The notes beneath the pieces were generated by a model. That model worked only from the letters and a program-made list of their open reading frames with translations, was not told the DNA's origin and did not search any database. A stretch of DNA of 64,000 nucleotides from Mycolicibacterium hodleri (GTDB lineage Bacteria > Actinomycetota > Actinomycetes > Mycobacteriales > Mycobacteriaceae). Positions within the stretch are counted from its first letter, which is position 1. Every line of letters starts with the position of its first letter. This document shows positions 26,524 through 34,737 of the stretch, piece after piece. The stretch lies in the NCBI RefSeq assembly GCF_025822245.1, contig NZ_JACKTL010000017.1, forward strand, positions 186,001 to 250,000, read 5' to 3'. The position numbers were made by a program, and so were the translations under genes.

Positions 26524-27130
26524 CGCGATCGCGGGCGTGGCCCACGCGCCCGCCGAGGAGGCGACCGGCATCGTCCTGCTGACCCACGGCGCGGGCGGCA
26601 ACCGCGAATCGCCGATGTTGGTCAAGCTGTGCGACGAGTGGGCGAGCCGCGGGTGGCTGGCCGTGCGCTACGACCTGCCCTACCGCAGGCGCCGTCCGAA
26701 GGGGCCGCCGTCGGGTTCGGCCGCCGCCGACCAGGCGGGCGTCGTCCACGCGGTGGCGCTGGCCCGCTCCCTGACCTCCGGGCCGGTGCTCGTCGGCGGT
26801 CACTCCTATGGTGGCCGGATGACGTCGGTGGCGGTCGCCGACGGTCTCGCGGTCGACGTCCTGACGCTGTTCTCCTATCCGCTGCATCCGCCGGGCAAGC
26901 CAGAACGCGCCCGCACCGAGCACCTCCCCCGGATCACGGTTCCCACCGTGTTCACCCACGGCACCTCCGACCCCTTCGGCACCATCGACGAAGTGAGGTC
27001 CGCGGCCGCCCTGGTCTCGGGTCCCACCGAGGTCGTCGAGGTGACCGGCGCCCGCCACGATCTGGGCTCCAAGACGCTCGATGTTCCCGCGTTGGCCGTC
27101 GACGCCGCAGTCCGGTCACTGCGGCCCTGA
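26513..27130 (+). CDS. alpha/beta hydrolase, KANL3/Tex30-like (Rv0421c-like)
   Basis: 205 residues. Nucleophile elbow GGHSYGGRM, oxyanion-side LLTHGAGGNRESP, and a likely catalytic Asp in FTHGTSDPFGTIDE and His in GARHDLGSK. Small serine-hydrolase fold of unknown substrate. Its start lies inside the 3' end of thiD, as for Rv0422c-Rv0421c, so it is co-expressed with thiamine synthesis; whether it works on a thiamine-related ester is not known. Confidence 0.85.
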   Translation: MEFDAIAGVAHAPAEEATGIVLLTHGAGGNRESPMLVKLCDEWASRGWLAVRYDLPYRRRRPKGPPSGSAAADQAGVVHAVALARSLTSGPVLVGGHSYGGRMTSVAVADGLAVDVLTLFSYPLHPPGKPERARTEHLPRITVPTVFTHGTSDPFGTIDEVRSAAALVSGPTEVVEVTGARHDLGSKTLDVPALAVDAAVRSLRP

Positions 27131-27136
27131 TCCTGC

Positions 27137-27142
27137 TATCTT
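27137..27142 (+). promoter_or_regulatory. leaderless -10 box of the septum-formation-like gene
   Basis: TATCTT followed by 6 nt and ATG at 27149. This favours the ATG over the adjacent GTG. Confidence 0.5.
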
Positions 27143-27148
27143 CCGGTG

Positions 27149-27760
27149 ATGACCTGGCCGTCGGGAGACCCGAACCAGCCACCTGCCTACCAGCACCCGG
27201 GTGCGCAGTACCCGCCGCCGCCACCCCTGCCGTATCAGCAGGGGCCCTACGGTCCGCCGGGGCAATACGGTCAGCCGCCGGCCGGGTATCCGTACCCGCC
27301 GCCGCCGAAGAAGAAGTCGCGCAAGGGCCTCATCATCGGGCTCTCGGTGGGCGCCTTCCTGCTCGCCGCATGTGTGGTGGGGGCCGCGGTGTTCTTCCTG
27401 GTCGTCACGAAGGACAAGGTGGTCGCGACCGACCTGGCCGTCGGCGACTGCCTCACCGAGATCCCCGACGCCTCGTTGGTCCAGCTGGTTCCGAAGACCG
27501 ACTGCAGCCAGCCGCACGCCGGCGAGGCCTATGCGGTGCTGAACATGCCCGACGGCGCCTACCCCGGCGAAGCCACGATCACCGAGTGGCAGAACAAGTG
27601 CCCCGCCGAATTGGAGTCCTACTCCCCGGACGCCATGCAGGACTCCTCGGTCGGCGTGTTCGTCCTCTACCCCACGGCCGAGACGTGGGGCCAGGGCGAC
27701 CGGGCGATCGTCTGCATCGCCACCACCGAGGACAAGCGCACCGGATCGCTCAAGGGCTGA
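27149..27760 (+). CDS. Pro-rich single-pass membrane protein with septum-formation-like domain
   Basis: 203 residues. The first 55 are a Pro/Gln/Tyr/Gly-rich cytoplasmic tail (repeated QYPPPPP and PPGQYG types), followed by a KKKSRK stop-transfer cluster, one helix at about 61-87, and an extracytoplasmic domain beginning DLAVGDCLTEI with paired cysteines (TDCSQPHAGEAY, NKCPAEL, IVCIATT). This is the Septum_form-like architecture common in mycobacteria. Exact function unknown; the domain name comes from distant relatives. Confidence 0.75.
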   Translation: MTWPSGDPNQPPAYQHPGAQYPPPPPLPYQQGPYGPPGQYGQPPAGYPYPPPPKKKSRKGLIIGLSVGAFLLAACVVGAAVFFLVVTKDKVVATDLAVGDCLTEIPDASLVQLVPKTDCSQPHAGEAYAVLNMPDGAYPGEATITEWQNKCPAELESYSPDAMQDSSVGVFVLYPTAETWGQGDRAIVCIATTEDKRTGSLKG

Positions 27761-27778
27761 CGGCCGAACCGGACCTCC

Positions 27779-27796
27779 CGGTACCTGAGGTACCGT
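27779..27796 (+). promoter_or_regulatory. perfect palindrome over the BVMO promoter
   Basis: CGGTACC-TGA-GGTACCG has perfect 7-bp arms. The -10 TACCGT (27791-27796) overlaps its right arm and ends 6 nt before the ATG of the monooxygenase, so a bound regulator would occlude this leaderless promoter. It lies in the short gap after the preceding gene, so a role as a hairpin terminator cannot be excluded, but there is no U-tract. Confidence 0.6.
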
Positions 27797-27802
27797 CTTG
27801 CC

Positions 27803-29290
27803 ATGACTTCGGAGCACTTCGACGCGGTCATCGTCGGGGCCGGGTTCGCGGGAATCGGCGCAGCCATCCAGCTCAAGCGCAACGGCGTCGACGACTTCGT
27901 CATCCTGGATCGCGAGGACGACCTCGGCGGCACCTGGTACGTCAACCACTACCCCGGCCTGGCCGTGGACGTGCCCACGACGACGTATTCGTACTTCTTC
28001 GAGCCCAACCCGAACTGGTCGCGCCTGTTCACCCCGGGCCCGGAGATCAAGCAGTACGCCGACGACGTCGCCGACAAGTACGACGTCCGCAGGTACATGC
28101 GCTTCAACACCACCGTCGAGGGTGCGCGCTGGGACGAGGACGCCAGCCACTGGCGGATCGCCCTGGCCGGCGGCGGCACGATGACGGCCCGCTATCTCAT
28201 CACCGCGACGGGATTCCTGTCCCAGCCCGCGGTGCCCGACATCCCGGGCATCGCCGACTTCGCCGGCAAGGTCGTCCACACCACCCAGTGGGAGGACGAC
28301 TTCGATCCCGCGGGCCGTCGCATCGCGGTGATCGGCACCGGCGCCACCGCGGTGCAGCTGATCCCCGAACTCGCCAAGCAGGCCGCCGACCTCGTGGTCT
28401 ATCAACGCACCCCGATCTGGGTGGTGCCCAAGATCGACGTGCGCTTCAGCGAGCGTGCGAAGCGGATGTTCGCGCGAATCCCCATGACGCAACGCGTCCT
28501 TCGCTGGCTGACCTCCTCGATCTACGAGGTGATGGTGTCGGTCGGGGTGCGGCACTACCGCACGTTCCGCGGCCGGTTCAACATCTCGGCCGCCGACCTG
28601 TCCCGCATGCATCGCTTCGCGGTGATCCGCGATCCCGATCTGCGCCGACGGCTGACGCCGGACTACGACTTCGGCTGCAAGCGGCCCACGTTCTCCAACG
28701 GGTACTACCGCGCGTTCACCAAACCGCACGTGCACCTGCAGGACGCCGGCATCGACCACATCGTCGCCGACGGCATCGTGGGCAAGGACGGCACCAAGAA
28801 CGTGGTCGACACCCTGGTGCTCGCGACGGGATTCGACCTGTGGGAGGCGAACTTCCCCGCCATCGAGGTCATCGGACGTGACGGGCGCGATCTGGGAAAG
28901 TGGTGGCGCGACACCAGGTTCCAGGCGTATCAGGGGGTGTCGATGCCGTACTTCCCGAACTACCTGAGTCTTGCGAGCCCGTATGCGTTCCTCGGACTGA
29001 ACTTCTTCAACACCATGGAATACCAGATGCAGTTGATGGACCGGCTGCTGACCGAGGTGAAGCGGCGCGGTGCGACGACCTTCGAGGTGACCGAGGAAGC
29101 CAACACCGCGTTCCTCAACCGGATGACCGAGCTGCTGGGCGACTCGCTGTTCACCAACGGCAACTGTGGCAGCGCCCATTCGTACTACTTCAACCCCGCG
29201 GGTGAGCCCACCCTGCTGCGTCCGTCGTCGACCGAAGCGGCGATCAAGGAAGCATCCGAGTTTCCGTTGACCGACTACCAGATTGCCTGA
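27803..29290 (+). CDS. flavin-containing Baeyer-Villiger-type monooxygenase
   Basis: 495 residues with an N-terminal FAD fold (VGAGFAGIGAAIQL near residue 11), the BVMO fingerprint FAGKVVHTTQWED near residue 153 (FxGxxxHxxxW), and a second dinucleotide fold IGTGATAVQLIPEL for NADPH. GGTWYVNHYPGLAVD is the usual FAD-loop motif. These soluble enzymes convert ketones to esters or lactones with O2; mycobacteria carry several, including the ethionamide activator EthA. The substrate is unknown. A short hypothetical gene follows after 15 bp. Confidence 0.9.
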   Translation: MTSEHFDAVIVGAGFAGIGAAIQLKRNGVDDFVILDREDDLGGTWYVNHYPGLAVDVPTTTYSYFFEPNPNWSRLFTPGPEIKQYADDVADKYDVRRYMRFNTTVEGARWDEDASHWRIALAGGGTMTARYLITATGFLSQPAVPDIPGIADFAGKVVHTTQWEDDFDPAGRRIAVIGTGATAVQLIPELAKQAADLVVYQRTPIWVVPKIDVRFSERAKRMFARIPMTQRVLRWLTSSIYEVMVSVGVRHYRTFRGRFNISAADLSRMHRFAVIRDPDLRRRLTPDYDFGCKRPTFSNGYYRAFTKPHVHLQDAGIDHIVADGIVGKDGTKNVVDTLVLATGFDLWEANFPAIEVIGRDGRDLGKWWRDTRFQAYQGVSMPYFPNYLSLASPYAFLGLNFFNTMEYQMQLMDRLLTEVKRRGATTFEVTEEANTAFLNRMTELLGDSLFTNGNCGSAHSYYFNPAGEPTLLRPSSTEAAIKEASEFPLTDYQIA

Positions 29291-29305
29291 CGAGAGGATC
29301 CATTC

Positions 29306-29575
29306 GTGCCGCAGGAGAAGAGTTCGAAGTCAGCCACGTTCGCAGGCTTGGCCTTGGCCGGCACCGGCGTGGCGCACTTCGTCCGGCCGGAACTGTTCGA
29401 GGGCATCACCAAGACGGCGTTTCCCACCGACACGGCGCGCTTCCTGAAGATCAACGGCGGGCTCGAGACGGCGCTGGGCCTCGGCGTGGCCATTCCGCAG
29501 ACCCGCAAGCTCGCGTTGATCGGACTGCTCGGCTACGGCGGCTACCTGGCGGTGAACGTCATCCGCAACCAGTGA
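29306..29575 (+). CDS. small hydrophobic protein of unknown function
   Basis: 89 residues with two to three hydrophobic segments (FAGLALAGTGVAHF, GGLETALGLGVAI, LALIGLLGYGGYLAVN). GVAHFVRPELFEGI resembles the first loop of DoxX-like small membrane proteins, but the match is weak. It is probably co-transcribed with the monooxygenase (15-bp gap, GAGAGGA before the GTG). Confidence 0.6.
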   Translation: MPQEKSSKSATFAGLALAGTGVAHFVRPELFEGITKTAFPTDTARFLKINGGLETALGLGVAIPQTRKLALIGLLGYGGYLAVNVIRNQ

Positions 29576-29646
29576 TCGGTCACCGCTAGCACCGGCGCTC
29601 AGTCGACTGCCAGCCCAGCTTCCCCGGCTATCGGCCACTAGGCAGC

Positions 29647-29652
29647 TAACCT
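29647..29652 (+). promoter_or_regulatory. leaderless -10 box of the polysaccharide deacetylase gene
   Basis: TAACCT followed by 7 nt and a GTG at 29660. It supports the longer N-terminus. Confidence 0.5.
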
Positions 29653-29659
29653 TCTGACT

Positions 29660-30544
29660 GTGCCCGATGTGACCAGAGTGACCAGAGTGACCAATGGGAC
29701 AATGCTGTCCCGGCGCAACCTGCTCGCGGGCGCCATCGCCTCGGCCGCCGGCATCGCCCTGGTGCGCTGTGGCGCGGACGCGTCCAGCCACGCCGCCCAG
29801 CCGCCCGCGTCCGCACCGCCAGCGGCGCTTCCTGAGCCGCCCGCCTGGCCCGAACTCCTGCCCGCCCCACCGCCGCAGGCGCGGATTCCCCTGCCCGGCG
29901 GGGGCGTGCTGAGCGCGCTGCCGGGACCCGGCGATCTGTTGTCGCTCACGCTCGACGACGGCGTCGACACCGGGGTGGTGCGGGCGTACGCCCAGCTCGC
30001 CAAGGACACCGGCATCCGGCTGACGATGTTCGTCACCGGGGTGTTCTCGTCGTGGGCCGACAACCGCGACCTGCTGCAGCCGCTGGTCGACTCGGGTCAG
30101 ATTCAGTTGGGCAACCACACCTGGGTGCACCCCGACCTGACGAAGCTGACCGGCAGCCGGATCGCCGACGAATTGCGGCACACCGACCAGTTCATCCGCG
30201 ACACCTTCGGCGTGGACGCCACGCCCTACTACCGGCCGCCCTACGGCGCCTACAACGACCTGGTCCAGTCGGTGGCCGCCGACCTGGGCTACACCCAGAC
30301 CGCGTTGTGGGACGGCAACATCGGCGACGACCAGATCCTGGCGCCCCGGGACATCGTCGCCAACGCCGACCAGTACTACGTGCCGCAAAAGATCGTCATC
30401 GGCCACCTCAACCACCCGCCGGTGACGGGTGTCTACCACGAACTGGTCGACATCATCCACGATCGCCGCCTGCGCACGGTGACGCTCAACGACGTCTTCT
30501 CCAAGCCGGAGGCCAGCCGCCTCACGTCGGCCTATCCCGCCTGA
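29660..30544 (+). CDS. secreted polysaccharide deacetylase (NodB domain), Tat signal
   Basis: 294 residues. The N-terminus carries SRRNLLAGAIASAAGIAL, a twin-arginine signal, with a Cys soon after that could be lipidated although the lipobox is poor. After an Ala/Pro linker the NodB homology domain shows SLTLDDGVDTG (metal Asp), GNHTWVHPDL (metal His pair) and RPPYGAYND. Such enzymes remove acetyl groups from glycans at the cell surface using Zn2+. The GTG start fits the leaderless -10; an internal ATG at 29702 would give MLSRRNLL directly. The extra 14 residues are partly encoded by a tandem repeat. Confidence 0.85.
   Translation: MPDVTRVTRVTNGTMLSRRNLLAGAIASAAGIALVRCGADASSHAAQPPASAPPAALPEPPAWPELLPAPPPQARIPLPGGGVLSALPGPGDLLSLTLDDGVDTGVVRAYAQLAKDTGIRLTMFVTGVFSSWADNRDLLQPLVDSGQIQLGNHTWVHPDLTKLTGSRIADELRHTDQFIRDTFGVDATPYYRPPYGAYNDLVQSVAADLGYTQTALWDGNIGDDQILAPRDIVANADQYYVPQKIVIGHLNHPPVTGVYHELVDIIHDRRLRTVTLNDVFSKPEASRLTSAYPA
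29669..29693 (+). repeat. GTGACCAGA tandem repeat at the deacetylase N-terminus
   Basis: Two full copies and one 7-nt partial copy of GTGACCAGA in tandem, encoding VTRVTRVTN in the deacetylase frame. Each copy also carries a GTG codon, so the exact translation start is ambiguous. Confidence 0.6.
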
Positions 30545-30550
30545 GCGCTC

Positions 30551-30556
30551 TACGCT
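30551..30556 (+). promoter_or_regulatory. leaderless -10 box of the amino-acid permease
   Basis: TACGCT followed by 7 nt and GTG at 30564. Confidence 0.5.
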
Positions 30557-30563
30557 GTCACGC

Positions 30564-31790
30564 GTGGCCGCGCCAGAACCGCCTGCCCTGCGCCGCACCC
30601 TCGGCACCGCGGACGCGGTCACCATCGGACTCGGCTCGATGCTGGGTGCGGGTGTCTTCGTCGCGCTCGCACCCGCCGCCGCGGCCGCGGGTTCGGCGCT
30701 GCTGATCGGACTGGCCGTCGCCGCCGTCGTCGCCTACTGCAACGCCACGTCCTCGGCCCGGCTCGCCGTGCTCTACCCGCAGTCGGGCGGCACCTACGTC
30801 TACGGCCGGGAGCGGCTCGGCCCATTCTGGGGCTACCTCGCCGGGTGGAGCTTCGTCGTCGGCAAGACCGCGTCGTGCGCGGCAATGGCACTCACCGTCG
30901 GTGTCTACGCCTGGCCCGCCCACGCGCACACGGTGGCGGTTGCCGCCGTGGTCTTCTTGACCGCAATCAACACCGTCGGGGTGCAGAAGTCGGCGTGGCT
31001 CACCAAGATCATCGTCGCCGTCGTCCTCGCGGTGCTGGCCGCGGTCGTCGTCGCGATCGCCACCTCGGGTGGCGCCGACGTCTCGCACCTGGCGCTGCAC
31101 GACGCGAGCGTGCTCGGCGTGCTGCAGGCGGCCGGCCTGTGCTTCTTCGCCTTCGCCGGGTATGCGCGGATCGCCACGCTGGCCGAGGAAGTGCGCGACC
31201 CGACGACGACGATCCCGCGCGCGATCCGCATCGCCCTGGCCCTCGTGCTGGTGGTCTACGCGGCGATCGCGAGCGCCGTGCTGGCCGAATTGGGAAGTGC
31301 GGCAATGGCTTCTGCAACGGCACCGCTGGCCGACGCGGTGACTGCCGCGGGACACCCCGGGCTGACGCCGGTCGTGCGGGTCGGCGCGACGATCGCCGCG
31401 CTCGGTTCGCTGCTGGCCCTGATCCTCGGCGTGTCGCGCACCGCGCTGGCCATGGCCCGCGATCGCCACCTCCCGCCGGCGCTGGCGGTCGTGCATCCGC
31501 GGTTCGAGACGCCGTACCGCGCGGAGCTGGTCGTCGGAGCCGTCGTCGCCGTGCTCGCCGGCGTGCTGGACCTGCGGGGCGCGATCGGCTTCTCGTCGTT
31601 CGCCGTGCTGGTCTACTACGCAATCGCCAACGCCTCGGCATTCACGTTGGGCGCCAAGCTCATTCCGGTCGCAGGCCTCGTCGGGTGTCTGGTGCTGGCG
31701 GTCACGCTGCCGGTGACGTCGGTACTCACCGGGATGGCGGTCCTGCTGGTCGGAGCGGCGCTCTACGCCGCCGTAGGCCGTCGAGTGTGA
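30564..31790 (+). CDS. APC-family amino acid/polyamine permease
   Basis: 408 residues and about 12 helices. The start of helix 1, GLGSMLGAGVFVALAP, holds the unwound Gly-rich substrate site of APC transporters; FAFAGYARIATLAEEVRDPTTTIPRAI is the conserved helix 6-7 segment of cationic amino acid/YfnA-like carriers. H+-coupled uptake is likely, substrate unassigned. It ends near the stop of a convergent TetR gene. Confidence 0.85.
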   Translation: MAAPEPPALRRTLGTADAVTIGLGSMLGAGVFVALAPAAAAAGSALLIGLAVAAVVAYCNATSSARLAVLYPQSGGTYVYGRERLGPFWGYLAGWSFVVGKTASCAAMALTVGVYAWPAHAHTVAVAAVVFLTAINTVGVQKSAWLTKIIVAVVLAVLAAVVVAIATSGGADVSHLALHDASVLGVLQAAGLCFFAFAGYARIATLAEEVRDPTTTIPRAIRIALALVLVVYAAIASAVLAELGSAAMASATAPLADAVTAAGHPGLTPVVRVGATIAALGSLLALILGVSRTALAMARDRHLPPALAVVHPRFETPYRAELVVGAVVAVLAGVLDLRGAIGFSSFAVLVYYAIANASAFTLGAKLIPVAGLVGCLVLAVTLPVTSVLTGMAVLLVGAALYAAVGRRV

Positions 31791-31809
31791 CTGCGATTCC
31801 TCGACTTCT

Positions 31810-32448
31810 CTACTTGGGCGCCGGGATGGTCCGGTATCCGGCGATGTGCCCAAGTGCCATGTTGAGGGCCAGTTCGAGGGGACGGGCGCTGCGGGTGGTC
31901 TGCGCCATGAGCAGTCCGCCCTGCAGTGCGCTCATCATCGTCAACGCGAGTTCGTCCGGGTCGGCGTCGGGGCTGAGTTCGCCGTCGTCCCGCATGCCCG
32001 CAAAGCCAGTGGACAGATAGGACTGCCACTCGGCGAACGACCGCGCGAGCTCGAGGCGCGCGGAGTCGGATCGGTCGGCAAGCTCGCTGACGAGGGAGCC
32101 GAGGGGGCAACCGCCGATACCCTGTGTCGTGCGGGTGGCGGCGACGAGATGATCGCACCAACGCTGCAGACCGCTCCAGGACGTCACCTCACGTAGGCGT
32201 GGCTCCTGCGCCGCGATGATCCGCCCGAGCTGAGTCTTGATGACCTCGCCGATGAGGGCGTCCTTGTCGGCGAAGTAGTGATAGAGCTGCGACCTGCTCG
32301 TATCACTGGCATTCATCACCGCGTCGAGGCTCGTTCCCGCCACGCCACGCTCACGGACCAGAGACGTAGCTTCAGCCACGATGCGAGCCTTGGTGACCGC
32401 TCCGCGAGCCGTCAGCCGCGGCGGAGAACCACTTCCCTTTGACGCCAC
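31810..32448 (-). CDS. TetR family repressor (TetR-1 of the redox island)
   Basis: 212 residues. The HTH is in GVAGTSLDAVMNASDTSRSQLYHYFADKDALI. The ligand domain contains GGCPLGSLVSELADRS and MMSALQGGLLMAQ, which are nearly shared with the TetR at the other end of the island. The GTG follows TACTGT by 6 nt (leaderless), so the long upstream extension of the frame is rejected. It is divergent from the DoxX-like gene, the obvious target. Confidence 0.88.
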   Translation of the reverse strand: MASKGSGSPPRLTARGAVTKARIVAEATSLVRERGVAGTSLDAVMNASDTSRSQLYHYFADKDALIGEVIKTQLGRIIAAQEPRLREVTSWSGLQRWCDHLVAATRTTQGIGGCPLGSLVSELADRSDSARLELARSFAEWQSYLSTGFAGMRDDGELSPDADPDELALTMMSALQGGLLMAQTTRSARPLELALNMALGHIAGYRTIPAPK

Positions 32449-32452
32449 GGAC

Positions 32453-32482
32453 GGACAGTATCCGAATTGGAATTGTCGGTCC
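32453..32482. promoter_or_regulatory. divergent promoter with imperfect dyad (TetR-1 / DoxX-like)
   Basis: Contains the -10 of TetR-1 (TACTGT on the minus strand) and an imperfect dyad GGAC...GTATCC-GAATT-GGAAT...GTCC. Arms match only partly, so this is a candidate operator, not a firm one. Confidence 0.4.
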
Positions 32483-32580
32483 ACTTTTCCGCCAGCATGA
32501 TCTCCCACGTGTGGTCGGCGACTTGCCCGGAGGGACGTCGACTCCACGCTGAAGCGTCACCGACCAACTGGGAGGAACCC

Positions 32581-33057
32581 GTGAATCGCCCGCAAGACAA
32601 CACGACATTGAGAAACAACTCGATGTTCCTCGGCGTGTTCATGTTCATGTTCGGGTTCTTGAAGTACTTCGAGCCGTTTCGCACCATGTTCGAGGCTCAG
32701 ATCACCGAAAGTGGCATGCCGCGACTCAGCATCCCCCTGGGCAAGGTTGGCGAATTGGCCATCGGCTTGGGCCTACTGTTGCCGGCCAGCTTCAGGCGCG
32801 AGATTCCCCATCTCTATCGCCCGATCGTGTTCGTCGCGTCGGCTGGGCTCGTGGTCAACATGGGAGTTGCGACCTATGTGCACGTACAGCCGGAGGTTCC
32901 GGCGAACGTCCTGCCCCTCGGGGTCAAACCCCCATTCATCCCGCTGTTCGTCATGTCGTTGGCGGTCGTGAATCTCTACCAAGCCTGCCGAGGCAATGGC
33001 CGCCAGATCCATGGACAAGCCGAGACCGCAAGGGGATTCGGCCGATTGCAGACGTAG
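32581..33057 (+). CDS. DoxX-like small membrane protein
   Basis: 158 residues with four helices (FLGVFMFMFGFLKYF, VGELAIGLGLLLPA, YRPIVFVASAGLVVN, IPLFVMSLAVVNLYQ), the DoxX pattern. GTG is preceded by GGGAGGAA at good spacing; the frame runs further upstream without support. In mycobacteria a DoxX homologue forms a membrane oxidoreductase complex with SseA and SodA, and here the neighbours are redox enzymes too. First gene of a four-gene operon. Confidence 0.75.
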   Translation: MNRPQDNTTLRNNSMFLGVFMFMFGFLKYFEPFRTMFEAQITESGMPRLSIPLGKVGELAIGLGLLLPASFRREIPHLYRPIVFVASAGLVVNMGVATYVHVQPEVPANVLPLGVKPPFIPLFVMSLAVVNLYQACRGNGRQIHGQAETARGFGRLQT

Positions 33058-33112
33058 CCGACAGACTCGGCGAGATGCCCGTCCGTCGACGAATCACGAT
33101 GAAAGGACCTCC

Positions 33113-33598
33113 ATGTCGCGCCTCGACAATGGCCAACCGTTCCCCCCGCTCACCGTTCCCGCCGTGGGGGGCGGCACGATCAGCCTGCCGGGCGACCTCG
33201 CCGGCTCCTATGGAGTCATCTTGATCTATCGCGGGTCCTGGTGCCCCTATTGCCACGCGCAACTCGGCTCGTTCTCGCGCGCACTCGACATCCTGAGCAA
33301 GCTCAACGTCAAGGTCGTCGCCCTCTCCGTCGACGACGAGGACACTGCTGCGGAACTGGTTGCCAAGCGCAAGCTGAACTTTCCGGTCGGATACGGCGCG
33401 GACGCCGACCAGATCGCCGCCGCGATCGGTGCCTACGTCCACGACGATCCGCACTATCTGCAGTCGACCGGGGTCATCCTGGCACCGGACGGGACGGTAT
33501 GCCTGGCCGTGTATTCGAGCGGGGCGATCGGACGGCTCGTTCCCGACGACGTCGCCGGCTTCGTCGAATACGTCTCCGCACATCCGGACGCACAATGA
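33113..33598 (+). CDS. peroxiredoxin (AhpC/TSA, BCP-like)
   Basis: 161-residue thioredoxin-fold peroxidase. SWCPYC holds the peroxidatic Cys44 with a second Cys at 47; FPVGYGADADQIAAAIGAY and STGVILAPDGTVCLAVYSSG follow the AhpC/TSA pattern. The CPYC arrangement is closer to redox-active thioredoxin-like Prx than to 2-Cys AhpC. ATG preceded by AAAGGACC. Its stop overlaps the OYE start (ATGA). Confidence 0.85.
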   Translation: MSRLDNGQPFPPLTVPAVGGGTISLPGDLAGSYGVILIYRGSWCPYCHAQLGSFSRALDILSKLNVKVVALSVDDEDTAAELVAKRKLNFPVGYGADADQIAAAIGAYVHDDPHYLQSTGVILAPDGTVCLAVYSSGAIGRLVPDDVAGFVEYVSAHPDAQ

Positions 33599-34737
33599 CA
33601 AAATCCGGGTCGCGCCACGACCATCACGACACTCTCTTCAGCCCGACGTTCATCGGTGACGTGGAACTGCGCAACCGCATCGCCCTGGCGCCGATGACCC
33701 GAGTCAGTGCGGCGGCAGATGGCGTGCCCGCCGATCGAATCGGCGCCTATTACCGGGTATTCGCCGACGGTGGCTTTGGCTTGTTGATCACCGAGGGCCT
33801 CTACGTCGATGACAAGACCAGCCAGGGCTACTTCTTCCAACCCGGCATCGCCAACCCCGACCACGCCGCGGCCTGGGCTCGAGTCGTCGACGGTGTCCAC
33901 GGGGCCGGGTCGAAGTTCTTCGCCCAGTTGATGCATGCCGGCAGCCAGTCACAAGGCAACCCGCACACCACCACCACCTGGGGACCCTCAGCCGTGAGAC
34001 CCAAAGGCGAGCAGCTGGCGATGTACCGCGGGTCCGGCCCGTATCAGATTCCCAAAGCGATGACCGCTGAACACATCACGCAGGTCCGGGCCGCGTTCGT
34101 CACCGCCGCCCGCATGGCCCGCGACGCCGGGTTCGACGGCGTGGAGATCCACGGCGCCAACGGATACCTGCTCGACGCCTTCCTCACCGACTACCTCAAC
34201 ACCCGCACCGATGGATACGGCGGTGGCGTCGCCAACCGGGTCCGGCTGGCGACCGAGGTCTGCGGTGACGTCGTAGCCGCTGTCGGAGCCGACATCGCCG
34301 TCGGTATCCGGATTTCTCAGGGCAAGGTCTCCGACAACGAACATCGTTGGGCCGGAGGCGAAGACGACGCCGCCGAAATCTTCACCGCTCTGGCCGACAC
34401 CGGGATCGACTACATTCACACCACCGAGTACCGCGCGTTGGCACCGGCTTTCGACAACACCGTCAAGCCATTGTCGAAGCTGGCCAAGCAGTACAGCCGC
34501 CTGTCGATCATCGCCAACGGCCACCTCGACGACCCACACGACGCCGCCGCCATCATCGACTCCGGTGCAGCCGACGTCGTCGCCCTGGCCAAACCCGCTC
34601 TGGCCAACCGCGATTGGCCACATCGCGTGCGTACGGGACAGCCGCTTTCAGCGGACCTGCCCGCCGACCTGTTCGGGCCGCTGGCGACCGTCAAGGACTG
34701 GGAAGTCATCGATATGAAGGGCACGACCCCGCGATGA
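33595..34737 (+). CDS. Old Yellow Enzyme family NADH:flavin oxidoreductase
   Basis: 380 residues. FMN TIM barrel with NRIALAPMTR near the N-terminus, FAQLMHAGSQS, the substrate-site DGVEIHGANGYLLDAFLTDYLNTRTD (His/Asn pair) and SGAADVVALAKPALAN at the phosphate-binding end. OYEs reduce activated C=C bonds of enones, nitro-olefins and similar electrophiles. Being coupled to a peroxiredoxin suggests an electrophile/oxidant stress role. Confidence 0.9.
   Translation: MTKSGSRHDHHDTLFSPTFIGDVELRNRIALAPMTRVSAAADGVPADRIGAYYRVFADGGFGLLITEGLYVDDKTSQGYFFQPGIANPDHAAAWARVVDGVHGAGSKFFAQLMHAGSQSQGNPHTTTTWGPSAVRPKGEQLAMYRGSGPYQIPKAMTAEHITQVRAAFVTAARMARDAGFDGVEIHGANGYLLDAFLTDYLNTRTDGYGGGVANRVRLATEVCGDVVAAVGADIAVGIRISQGKVSDNEHRWAGGEDDAAEIFTALADTGIDYIHTTEYRALAPAFDNTVKPLSKLAKQYSRLSIIANGHLDDPHDAAAIIDSGAADVVALAKPALANRDWPHRVRTGQPLSADLPADLFGPLATVKDWEVIDMKGTTPR

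Noticed and set aside
27116..29179. 687-codon open frame antisense to the monooxygenase
   Set aside because: The sense strand encodes an unmistakable BVMO with FxGxxxHxxxW; the antisense frame shows no family feature.
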